A stretch of DNA of 64,000 bases from Edaphochlamys debaryana (Eukaryota; Chlorophyta; Chlorophyceae; Chlamydomonadales): positions 1 through 64,000 of the forward strand of contig JAEHOE010000079.1 of assembly GCA_016858145.1 (NCBI GenBank). The letters are read 5' to 3'. The translations under genes were made by a program, and so were the position numbers. Below, one piece after another: positions 35,639 through 46,560 of the stretch. Numbering within the stretch: position 1 is the first letter of the stretch; every line of letters starts with the position of its first letter. Under the pieces are notes generated by a model that worked only from the letters and a program-made list of their open reading frames with translations, searched no databases and was not told the origin of the DNA.

Positions 35639-35929
35639 ATGCCGTTCGTTGTTCCCAAAAGATGTTCGCGGACGACGCTGGCCTTCGCCATGGCGACCAG
35701 GTCGCAGGCCGCAGACAGCGGTCAGACGTCATCTGGCATACGCGACAGCATACATCTGCTCCTAAGTCGCCATAAGTTCCATTGGAAAGCGCTGAGGCAG
35801 GCCGGCAGCAAGTTTGGGGCCGGTCAACGCATTGTTGCCTTGGTCCCGGAGGTCGCACGCACGGACTGGTGCTTGGCTTCCGCGGCCATAAAGCTTCTGC
35901 GACATCGCTATTACACGAAGCGTAGGTAA
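35639..35929 (+). CDS. Doubtful small ORF, 96 residues
   Basis: It starts at ATG 35639 (MPFVVPKRCSRTT) and ends with a Lys/Arg-rich HRYYTKRR followed by TAG. The central part (LRQAGSKFGAGQRIVALV) has a protein-like composition, but no domain is recognised, and an overlapping frame from 35463 is open over its 5' half. It stands alone between repeats. It could be the end of a spliced gene, a transposon relic or chance. Confidence 0.2.
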   Translation: MPFVVPKRCSRTTLAFAMATRSQAADSGQTSSGIRDSIHLLLSRHKFHWKALRQAGSKFGAGQRIVALVPEVARTDWCLASAAIKLLRHRYYTKRR

Positions 35930-36163
35930 CATTGTACTTGATGGGCAGGAAGAGCTGTTGACCGCGTGAATGAGTCCGTGCTGGTGGTCTCGGCTTCTAA
36001 TGATAGCTGAATATGTGTGTAGTTGATTATATCAAGACAAGCTGAGTGTGGGTGCTGTGTGTGGGTGTATGTGCCGCGGCTCATTGGCGAAACGCTTCTT
36101 CCGTACGGTGCATTGCGTGCCCCACGCATGCCCGCGGCCCGAGGCTTCCCCCGAGGCTTCCAC

Positions 36164-36870
36164 GCAAGCCTAGCAGAGCACGGTCGCGAGGGCACCACAC
36201 CCCGAGGCCTTCCCAAGCGGGAGCACTGGGGGCGTGAGTGGACCGTGTCCTCAAGTGCGCTCCGCAGCCCAGCTCTTCCCCCGAGGCTTCCCCCAGGGCT
36301 TGCGACACCCCTCAGGCCCCCAGCGTAACCGTGTCACGCCCCCGGACCCTTCCCCAGCGGTGGCAAGGGGGGCGGCTGCGTGTCGTGCACTAGAGTGCGG
36401 CCTGGGCCCTGCTGAGCGGTCGGACGCAAGCCTAGCAGAGCACGGTCGCGAGGGCACCACACCCCGAGGCCTTCCCAAGCGGGAGCACTGGGGGCGTGAG
36501 TGGACCGTGTCCTTGAGTGCGCTCCGCAGCCCAGCTCTTCCCCCGAGGCTTCCCCCAGGGCTTGCGACACCCCTCAGGCCCCCAGCGTAACCGTGTCACG
36601 CCCCCGGACCCTTCCCCAGCGGTGGCAAGGGGGGCGGCTGCGTGTCGTGCACTAGAGTGCGGCCTGGGCCCTGCTGAGCGGTCGGACGCAAGCCTAGCAG
36701 AGCACGGTCGCGAGGGCACCACACCCCGAGGCCTTCCCAAGCGGGAGCACTGGGGGCGTGAGTGGACCGTGTCCTTGAGTGCGCTCCGCAGCCCAGCTCT
36801 TCCCCCGAGGCTTCCCCCAGGGCTTGCGACACCCCTCAGGCCCCCAGCGTAACCGTGTCACGCCCCCAGA
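36164..36870. repeat. 262-bp tandem repeat, about 2.7 copies
   Basis: The block GCAAGCCTAGCAGAGCACGG recurs at about 36164, 36426 and 36688, an exact 262-bp spacing, with almost no divergence. Each unit includes CTTCCCCCGAGGCTTCCCCC and CCCCAGCGTAACCGTGTCAC. Open frames across it are a consequence of GC content. The array passes directly into the next, unrelated-looking array. Confidence 0.9.
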
Positions 36871-38330
36871 GCCTCACCCTCCAGCGGGCAGAGCTGTGCA
36901 CGCCCCCACCTCAGGGCCCTCACACTGCGCGGCTGGTGCCAGAGCGTCCCCCGGCGGCGGGCAGAGCTGTCCACTGCCCGCCTCAGGGCCCTCACGCCGC
37001 GCCGCCCCCCGCAGAACCCCACCCTCCAGCGGGCAGAGCTGGTCACGCCCCCGCCTCAGGGCCCTCACGCCGCGCCGCCGCCCGCAGAACCCCACCCTCC
37101 AGCGGGCAGAGCTGTGCACGCCCCCACCTCAGGGCCCTCACGCTGCGCGGCTGGTGCCAGAGCGTCCCCCGGCGGGCGGGCAGAGCTGTCCACACCCCCG
37201 CCTCAGGGCCCTCACGCCGCGCCGCCCCCCGCAGAACCCCACCCTCCAGCGGGCAGAGCTGTGCACTCCCCAACCTTAGGGCCCTCAAGCTGCGCCGCTG
37301 GTGCCAGAACGTCCCCCGGCGGCGGGCAAAGCTGTCCACGCCCCCGCCTCAGGGTCCTCACGCCGCGCCGCCGCCCCCAGAGCCTCACCCTCCAGCGGGC
37401 AGAGCTGTGCACGGCCCCACCTCAGGGCCCTCACACTGCGCGGCTGGTGCCAGAGCGTCCCCCGGCGGCGGGCAAAGCTGTCCACGCCCCCGCCTCAGGG
37501 TCCTCACGCCGCGCCGCCGCCCCCAGAGCCTCACCCTCCAGCGGGCAGAGCTGTGCACGGCCCCACCTCAGGGCCCTCACACTGCGCGGCTGGTGCCAGA
37601 GCGTCCCCCGGCGGCGGGCAAAGCTGTCCACGCCCCCGCCTCAGGGTCCTCACGCCGCGCCGCCGCCCCCAGAGCCTCACCCTCCAGCGGGCAGAGCTGT
37701 GCACGCCCCCACCTCAGGGCCCTCACGCTGCGCGGCTGGTGCCAGAGCGTCCCCCGGCGGCGGGCAGAGCTGTCCACTGCCCGCCTCAGGGCCCTCACGC
37801 CGCGCGGCTGCCCCCAGAGCCAGAGCGTCCCCCGGCGGGCGGGCAGAGCTGGTCACGCCCCCGCCTCAGGGCCCTCACGCCGCGCCGCCGCCCGCAGAAC
37901 CCCACCCTCCAGCGGGCAGAGCTGTGCACTCCCCCACCTCAGGGCCCTCACGCTGCGCGGCTGGTGCCAGAGCGTCCCCCGGCGGGCGGGCAGAGCTGTC
38001 CACACCCCCGCCTCAGGGCCCTCACGCCGCGCCGCCCCCCGCAGAACCCCACCCTACAGCGGGCAGAGCTGTGCACGCCCCCACCTTAGGGCCCTCAAGC
38101 TGCGCCGCTGGTGCCAGAACGTCCCCCGGCGGCGGGCAAAGCTGTCCACGTCCCCGCCTCAGGGTCCTCACGCCGCGCCGCCGCCCCCAGAGCCTCACCC
38201 TCCAGCGGGCAGAGCTGTGCACGCCCCCACCTCAGGGCCCTCACGCTGCGCGGCTGGTGCCAGAGCGTCGCCCGGCGGCGGGCAGAGCTTGTCCACGCCC
38301 CCGCCTCACGCCGCGCCAGAGCCCCACTCT
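36871..38330. repeat. About 146-bp tandem array made of two ~73-bp half-units, about 10 copies
   Basis: CCCTCCAGCGGGCAGAGCTG recurs near 36886, 37020, 37096, 37245, 37388, 37534, 37679, 37905, 38055 (as CCCTACAG) and 38199. Each full unit has two similar halves, one with GCAGAGCTGTGCACGCCCCC and one with GCAAAGCTGTCCACGCCCCC, joined by CTGGTGCCAGAGCGTCCCCC. Units vary by 1-4 bp indels, so no single frame is kept although several frames are long. Confidence 0.9.
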
Positions 38331-39885
38331 CCGCCGGCGGGTCGCCTACACAGCACACAACCAGCGTACAGTGAAGGCCGCAGTACGTTGACAGGGTGCA
38401 GGGTGTACCTCCTGTGCATGCCTGGACGTTGGTCCTGCAGAAGACCTGCCCGCTGGCGGCGCGTGGAGCGCGTGGGGCGAGCGTGTTGGTGCTCGGGGGG
38501 TCACCTACTTCACCCGGGGAGTTGACCGCCTGTGACAGTGTGACACGGCCCCGCGGCACCTCGCAAAGGGCCTCCAGCGTACATTTGGCACCTCCGCTGG
38601 CTCTTAGGGTCCCCACCAAGCACGTGCGGCTCCGCGGCTGGAGCTTTTCCGCGAGCGCTGCGGCCCATTGCGACGATGAGCCTCTGGGCACTCCCTCTGC
38701 GACCGAGCACCAAGCCTACAACCGTCTTACTCCGTGTAAGGTGAAAAGAAAAAACTCAGGCAATCTCGCCCAGCGTCCACGACGCCAACGCCGAGGCTTT
38801 GTTGCAAGCATGCCGCGACAAGTGCGCCTTCTAAGAACCCGGTGTGCCTGTGTAACCTGTAGCGTTGGAAGGATGATTGTTTGAGCTCAAATCCAGCGAG
38901 CGGCCTTCGGAAGGGTGCAGTGGGCGGCATGAAGTGCGACGCGAGACGTGCGCGAGGTCAAGAACCGACACTCGTGGCTGTGTATGGCATCATGTTACAG
39001 CCCTGGGCCTCAAAGACACCGAAGGCGCTACGCGGGCTCGGCCGGTTAGCGCCGTGAAGCAGCTGACCCCGGGGTCAGCCCCACGCCGACCGGCCCCCAG
39101 GGGTTACCCCCATTTCTCTGCCATAGGGCATGCGCCTTCTTACAGCAGAGGCACATCATAGGAGATGTGATCCGAGATATCGTTGGCTTACGCGCTGCCT
39201 AAAACTGTACTCTGCCTACATTAATACTCCCGTGCGTCCGTCCAACACAGCGGACGTCGCCCGCACACCCGTAGCAGCCTTCCCGGACTAAACAGGCCCC
39301 GCTGGGCAAGGACGACGCAATGAACGTCTCAATTCAGGGATCCGAGTTTATTTGTTGTTCGGCTTGCTCAATTGCTGGGCCAGTCTCCTTGCAGTATAGC
39401 TCGTGCCGGCCGCTCCATCCATTGGTCGCAGTGCCACCCCTGCTCCCTGCTCCCTGCTGCAGCCGTTGCTTCGCTCCTGCAGTTCCGTCCGGCTCGGGAG
39501 GCTGGCGCCTGTGTCCCCTATCTTGCCTCCATTCTGCGAGCCCACGGGCGGGGAGGGCCGCCGCCGGGCCCTGCCTCAGGTCGAAGAGCTATCCTGCACA
39601 GCAGAGCGGGATCAATGAGTCCTGATAGAATACGGGCGAGAAGGCTGGTCCGGAGGGTGGCGGACCAGTGCCTGGGCGGGCCTTATCACTGTCTCGCTCA
39701 TAGTCCAAACGTGACCGGCCCGTGCCCCCACGCACGCACGCACGCCGAAGCCCATGTACACGTACGCTACACCTACACGTACCGGGTCATCATCAATCCA
39801 GGTCACCTGCGTGCGTAACATTACCAGGTGATATCACGTGCCACAGAACGCAGACAGTGCGGATACTGGTTAAAGCAAGGTCGCC
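38331..39885. other. No gene seen; probable 3' region of the metalloprotease gene
   Basis: Sequence is more even in base composition than the arrays to its left. On the minus strand, TGTAA occurs near 38994 and 39130 and could act as a poly(A) signal for the gene to the right. No coding stretch with recognisable protein was found. An additional last exon of the protease after the donor-like GTGAGTGTCC near 39925 is possible. Confidence 0.3.
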
Positions 39886-42800
39886 CTAAACCTCAAGTGC
39901 TGGCGCATGCAAGATTGCTGGTCCGGGACACTCACCCCCGAGGGTCAGGCTCCACGCCGCAACGGAGCCAGTGCCACCCGACGCGATGTCAACGAGCCAA
40001 AGGGCCCACCTGCTCGTGGCAAGTGAAGTTTTTGCGCTAGAGCCGGCGGGGATTAAGGCCAGTGGTGCCTCCGGCATGTAAGCCCCTGGTGGAATAAGCG
40101 GTGCTGCAGACGAAGAGGTTGAGATCCCCACAATTGAAGTGAGGGCGCTGTCGCTGAACACATAGGTGCCGTTAAAATCACTTGAACCACCAATACTCGT
40201 AAAGAGTCTGGAACTCTTTACTTCGCTCTGTAAGGTCGATGGCGGTATTAGGTAGACGGACACGTCCTGAGCAAATGGGTGGGTAAGCGTTACTGAAACC
40301 TGGATATCCCTTAGCCGCTTGATGCCGCAGCCAGGTCGAATTCTCAAGGTGACATTTAGGCCTGCTGCGGAGGCATCCGGGATGGCCGTGAAGCCCATTG
40401 CCGATGGGGAGGTCCATCGGGCAGCACAGCTCAGCTTCCCCGAGCTGCTGCCAGCTGAGCGTGATCGAGGCCAGTGATGCCATGCCGAAAGATAAGAGAC
40501 AAGGACAAAGGGGAACATATGTAGGTCAGTTAGCTGGACAAGGACATCAAACTCCGCCAAACCGAGTGCTGTGAGCTATGTGCACCTGCTAAGGAGCGCC
40601 TCCGGAGCGGGATCCCGCTTTAACTCCGCCGCTTGCCCGCCCCCCCCCTCACCACGCACACACACATACGCCCATACCAGCATTTCCTCCGTCAAGTCAA
40701 CCCACGCACCTTGCTCGGGTATCGGCCGCGGCAGTGGGCTGGGTGGCGAAGGTCTGGGAGGCCGTGGGGGCTGAGGGGGTGCAGGAGGAGCAGGCCAGCC
40801 GAAAACCTCCAGTTCGTGCACGGCTAGCACACCCGTCCACCCAAAAGCGCCCGAGGGGTGCATATTTTGCAACGTGACGATCCGGCCTTGACGGGGTGGT
40901 ATGATGGGCACTCGATACACGCTGTAATCAATTCCGTAGCCGCTCATCTTCCACACACGTGGGTTGGCTTCAATGTTCTGGTCGTCTTCAGGGTAGCGCA
41001 TAATGGGCTGCCAGCCTATCCGTACCTCTGCAAACGCCAGTTGGCTGCCGCAACTGGGGGATGGACACGGTAGGCAAAAAGGAACATACACTCAAGTCTT
41101 TGTCATGCGGCATATATACCATGCATGCCACATACGCGCTGCCCTAAACCTATAGGCAAGTAAGGCTACTGGCAGAAGCAGACTGCTGATGAGGATTCCC
41201 AGTGTGATAATGACCCTGGCGAAATCGATTGCGGATATATCGTCCCTACACATATGTACAAGCACCATACCACCACCACCACTGATCTCACCAGTCAACT
41301 CGATTGTAAATCGAAAAGCGGCTGATGAAGAATGGTCCTTCAAGGTCCACGGCCAGCCAGGGCCGGCTATAGGTGCGCATGGGATCAGTATAGTTTGAAA
41401 AGTCTGAGTTGAACATGCTATCCAGGCCGCTTGTTCGCCCATCAAAGGCCTTGTGCGGTCCATAGTCGTTCTTAGGGGAGCAGACGGCGTTCGTGCACGC
41501 ACTGGAGCTGTAGGCGGGCTTTCGCAAGGCGATGTTGGACACTGAGTGGTCGGGTTGGGACGGGTGAAAGGAACGGGGGCTTCACATGAAGCAACAAGAG
41601 AGCAAGAGAGCAGTTTATCAAGAGGTCTGCGTGCGTGAGCTTGTGTTGCTTGCCACACATTGATGCACGCACGTGCTCGCCAGCGGCCGCCGCCAGCTCG
41701 TTCCCTGGCCAACATGTATGTTGAAACTGACGCAAACTAACCACCCACCCACCCTGCTGAGGCTCTGGGCTTCGTAGTGGAGGCGATGGTGAATTTGGTA
41801 CCGGAGGGCTATTGCGCGAGTAAAAGCAGCGCCCTGGGAAGGACGTCAGTACTTCTACCGCTCGCTTGAGGCAGCCGTACGAGCTCCACCCGACGCACTC
41901 GGCGCTCTGATCACAATAGCTCTTCAGGTCGTCCATGGTAGTGATCTGCATCCAAAAGCAGTAGATATCCGTATTCCTGCCAAGCGGGGTGTCCCATCCC
42001 TGGTCCAAGTCGGGATGGGCCGTGTAGCCACTCATTGCAAGGCATGACCCTGCAATCAAGCAAGCGGTGTAATTCATTACTGGACGATCAAAACGTGGAG
42101 CACGGCGAAGGGAACTGCTGCTTGACTAACATGAATGAGTGCTTACGCGCGTCATAGCTTTGAGCTGGCTCAGTTTTGCACCTGTTACTCCGCGCCCCAT
42201 GCTGCACATGTAATGAGCCGTGGCCGGTATCTAGATAGCCTTCAGCATTGCAACCCACCTTGACCCTCCTCAGGTATCGGCCGCGGCAGTGGGCTGGGTG
42301 GCGGAGGTCTGGGAGGCCGTGGGGGCTGAGGGGGTGCAGGAGGAGCAGGCCAGCCGAAAACCTCCAGTTCGTGCACGGCTAGCACACCCGTCCACCCAAA
42401 AGCGCCCGAGGGGTGCATATTTTGCAACGTGACGATCCGGCCTTGACGGGGCGGTATGATGGGCACTCGATACACGCTGTAATCAATTCCGTAGCCGCTC
42501 ATCTTCCACACACGTGGGTTGGCTTCAATGTTCTGGTCGTCTTCAGGGTAGCGCATAATGGGCTGCCAGCCTATCCGTACCTCTGCAAACGCCAGTTGGC
42601 TGCCGCAACTGGGGGATGGACACGGTAGGCAAAAAGGAACATACACTCAAGTCTTTGTCATGCGGCATATATACCATGCATGCCACATACGCGCTGCCCT
42701 AAACCTATAGGCAAGTAAGGCTACTGGCAGAAGCAGACTGCTGATGAGGATTCCCAGTGTGATAATGACCCTGGCGAAATCGATTGCGGATATATCGTCC

Positions 42801-45800
42801 CTACACATATGTACAAGCACCATACCACCACCACCACTGATCTCACCAGTCAACTCGATTGTAAATCGAAAAGCGGCTGATGAAGAATGGTCCTTCAAGG
42901 TCCACGGCCAGCCAGGGTCGGCTATAGGTGCGCATGGGATCAGTATAGTTTGAAAAGTCTGAGTTGAACATGCTATCCAGGCCGCTTGTTCGCCCATCAA
43001 AGGCCTTGTGCGGTCCATAGTCGTTCTTAGGGGAGCAGACGGCGTTCGTGCACGCACTGGAGCTGTAGGCGGGCTTTCGCAAGGCGATGTTGGACACTGA
43101 GTGGTCGGGTTGGGACGGGTGAAAGGAACGGGGGCTTCACATGAAGCAACAAGAGAGCAAGAGAGCAGTTTATCAAGAGGTCTGCGTGCGTGAGCTTGTG
43201 TTGCTTGCCACACATTGATGCACGCACGTGCTCGCCAGCGGCCGCCGCCAGCTCGTTCCCTGGCCAACATGTATGTTGAAACTGACGCAAACTAACCACC
43301 CACCCACCCTGCTGAGGCTCTGGGCTTCGTAGTGGAGGCGATGGTGAATTTGGTACCGGAGGGCTATTGCGCGAGTAAAAGCAGCGCCCTGGGAAGGACG
43401 TCAGTACTTCTACCGCTCGCTTGAGGCAGCCGTACGAGCTCCACCCGACGCACTCGGCGCTCTGATCACAATAGCTCTTCAGGTCGTCCATGGTAGTGAT
43501 CTGCATCCAAAAGCAGTAGATATCCGTATTCCTGCCAAGCGGGGTATCCCATTGCTGCTCCAAGTCGGGGTGGGTCGTGTAGCCGCTCATTGCACGGCAG
43601 GATCCTGCAATCAATCCATTACAACCCAGATAACTGGTCTAATTGCCTTGCGTACATACAGGCAGGTGGCCGATCTTGATTGACTATACAGGCAAACATA
43701 GTCATGGCTGCGCCGCACAACGCTGCTACCCCTTGTGCGCTTGCTTTTTTCTCGACACTCACCTTGATGAGACTCGGGTGGCGGCCGAAGCACTGGAGAA
43801 GACTTTGGCGAGCTGGGCGGAGGAGGGGAGGGTCTGGGAGGGTTTGGCGACGGTGGTGGGGTCGGCGGGGGCGAGGGTGGCTTGGGACGAGGCGGAAGGG
43901 GTGAAGGAGGGGTGAAGGCCGTTGGAGGTGCGGGTTTGCATCTGTTCGTTGCCTCATCCGCAAAACGGCAGATGGAGACCCAGATCTGGTTACCGTCAGC
44001 GGTTGTAGTGCCTGCGCTGATGAGGTAGATGAGGAAGGCCCGCATGATGATGCCAGCCATGCATTGATCTATCTGTGATCACGACTTGCCTGCAAAGATA
44101 TGTAACTTGTACGTCGGCAGCTGACGGTCATCTTCTGATCGAAACAAGTAGTCAGAGAGGAGCTGGGTGTATCCGTGGCGCGAGTCAGTGTCCATGTAGC
44201 GCACATCGTCGACGTCCATGAGCTGGTGCAGAAGGATCTGTGTGCATTGGTCAAGGAGAGCAAAAAAAAAGTAAGATGTTGGGTGCAGGATGTCATGATG
44301 AAAATGGGTCGTCCAAACATACACATCCACCAGATATAAAACAAGTTGATAACTTTTACTGACCTTTCCTCTCAGGTCACGGTCTATGCCAGAGTCAGCG
44401 CCACCAGCCAAAGGGTTACGGAGGCGGAAGGAGATGTACATGTTGAAGACGTGCGCGCTGCCCAGCCATGTTGGGCGGATGCGGATCATACTCTTGGAAG
44501 ACAAGTGCTGGGCCGGTAGCTGAAAGCAAACGGGCACAAACAAGAAGGAGTTAATCAAACAAGGAGGCAGCATTCCCTCATCAATTTACAACCATGCATT
44601 CCACGCCATCCACGTACCCAGAAACCGACCGCCTTTCCAAGTGGCATTGTGGTCGCATCCAGCTCTCCCCCCGGGAGTGGCTGCGCCCATCCCAGGTAGC
44701 GCATCTGTGGTGCGTTGGGGCAGACACTACTACTCCCTAAGCACGTATCGTAGGTGACGCTGCCGTCCGGTTGAGCAATCTGCTTCTGGCAGCCCATGAC
44801 GCTTGACATGTCCAGATAATTTTCATACCCTTCGATCATGGGGCTCCCAGAGCCCGAGTGCTGGAGCCCCAGCAGGTGCAAGACCTCCTGCACTCGGATG
44901 CACAATTCGATTGAGGGTCATCCATTATGTGCTCGCTGCATCCTTTGATGCTTCATGCATGGTTCACGCAGTCCTAACAGTCATCGAGCGCGCGGGGCTC
45001 ACATGCGCAAGAAGCAGCGGATCCCCGCTCCCAAGGAAAGCCTGGTCACCATAGGCCAGACCATTCCAGAAACAATCGATGTTGGCTGCGCTGCTGTTGG
45101 GAAGCAGGTGGGCAAAGAGCCACTTCCCAGGACGGTTTGCAGGCTGGAGAGAGGGAAGGACGTACTTCCCGTCTGGGCCTTTCGTCCCTGCGCTCTCCAG
45201 CGCAAACGTCCTGAGCTCGGTGGAAAAGCTGCGGATCTCACAGCCGTACAGGTCGGCACATGTGAGCGACGTTGAAAATGAAAGGAAACTGGACAGGTCC
45301 ACGCCGTACATCCCAGACGAGCAGTTCTTCAGGTAGGTATGGAATGCCTGCATGATGCCCATCACCTGCGAGCAAGTGAGCCCCGCTCATCTTTACTGGA
45401 ACGCGACCCCAGATGACTGCCTCGTCCCTGCAACGAATAGATCTAGCAGAACTCCCTGCCCGCAAGCAAGCGCACCTTATTGCTTGCCAAGGCGTTGGAC
45501 CTTACGCCATCACATAAAAGGCCATGGGCCCCGACAACCATGGACTGCAACCAGTTGACAGGGCGGGGCTCCCGGGGCTGCTCGTTTTTCTGAGTCTGAG
45601 GCTTGATACTGGCCAAAGGTCCGCAGATCCGCTCCGCCGCCTTGAAATTGCAGGTGGCGGCGACGATATCCCCAAAGGCCAAGCTGGCTTTCCGAATAGC
45701 GAGGCTAATCTGCGTTCGTGAACCTGCGAACCACACAGGCTCCAAGCTCCCGGCGTAATCATCAAGAGGCTCCTGAGGGCGGCGGACGGTGTGACCGCAC

Positions 45801-46560
45801 CGCCGTAACCGCAGCATAGCGTGTCAGTGTGCGTGCGCATGTTGGCATTAGTATTTGCACACAGCGTATAGTATTAATTATGGCAACGTGAAGCCGGCGG
45901 TGGCCGAGTAGGGTGCCCTCGAGGGTGCGTGCCAGCTATTGCGCTGCGCAAGAGCGCTCAGAGAAGAACCAGAGTAGTGGGGCCCCTTGCAGGCTCCTAA
46001 AGGACGTCTGCGTCCGGTAGGCAAGCGCAGGCGCTCAGTGGGCCATGCGCGCATCACGGTTGGGCCCTCATAGGATGCCGCGCCATACCTCCCCCCCTTC
46101 CCCCCCACGCACCGGCCCCCAGACCCAGGCCTTAACTCTTAACTTATTAACAAACGCCCGCCGGGTACCAGCCGGGGGTAGCTGATAAATTTCTAGTACC
46201 CGCGCGGTTACTGGGAGCCTAGTACCCGACTTGCATGCAGGGCTTGCGCTTACCACGCCAAAGAACTGCCCAGACGTGTTGGCAAAGTACACGAGCTTCC
46301 CGACGAGAGTGACGAGTGGAGCAGGTGGCCGCGGCATCTCTGGACGGCATTGAATTGCATGCATTGGACAACACGCGGGCATGCACCATGCTCATTTTAT
46401 TACCTGATCCCCATCTGGAGGGGCACATGCTGCTTGGGGCGTTGGGCCAGCCCGACTGGTCTGGGTCGCATCCTTTGGAGCTCAGCAGGACTCCCCGAGC
46501 TCGACTGCTGCTATCCTCGCAGACAGTATCCTGCAAGTTACAGACCGGGCAAGTCAACAT
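39886..46560 (-). CDS. Extracellular M11 (gametolysin/VMP-like) metalloprotease with PAN, F5/8C and P domains
   Basis: Predicted secreted zinc protease of the algal cell wall or extracellular matrix. Read on the minus strand, exon 45365-45003 (SFSTELRTFALESAG, CFWNGLAYGD) ends in LLLAH, and exon 44887-44618 begins EVLHLLGLQHSG. Joined in phase 0, they form the HExxHxxGxxH zinc site, followed by a Met-turn-like DMSSVMG. Exon 44519-44364 (LPAQHLSSKSMIRI) and one from 44237 (VRYMDTDSRHGY) complete the catalytic domain, closing with VSICRFADEATNRC. A pherophorin-like hinge (PPSPPPTPPPSP, about 43960-43760) follows. Then come a PAN/apple-like module (about 43590-43340), an F5/8C (fucolectin-type) module (about 43097-42300), a second PAN (about 42040-41790) and a second F5/8C (about 41542-40740). 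Last is a proprotein-convertase P-type domain (40400-39930; DVSVYLIPPSTLQ, SRWALWLVDIASGGTGSV). The N-terminal part has KLVYFANTSGQFFGV before a donor at 46254. The 5' end, the exons at 45.9-45.45 kb, any signal peptide and the exact 3' end are unresolved. Confidence 0.75.
40718..42057. repeat. Tandem duplication copy 2 (PAN + F5/8C exons) in the protease gene
   Basis: This 1340-bp block matches 42273-43612 at an offset of 1555 bp with only a handful of substitutions, including through introns. It carries one PAN-like exon, one F5/8C exon pair and a PPAPPQPPRPP linker. The near-identity of introns marks it as recent or homogenised. Confidence 0.9.
42273..43612. repeat. Tandem duplication copy 1 (PAN + F5/8C exons) in the protease gene
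   Basis: Partner of 40718-42057. It lies directly after the Pro-rich hinge in the reading direction of the gene. The 215-bp stretch 42058-42272 between the copies is unique and would be intronic. Confidence 0.9.

Noticed and set aside
36762..38525. 587-codon and 425-codon frames over the tandem arrays
   Set aside because: They run through a 146-bp repeat with indels, in competing frames. The apparent Pro/Ala/His-rich protein is a product of GC-rich repeat DNA.
44555..44905. QExxH (Volvox VMP-type) zinc motif in the metalloprotease
   Set aside because: The apparent Gln comes from the CAG of a splice acceptor. Joining the upstream exon in phase gives His, so the motif is the HExxH type.
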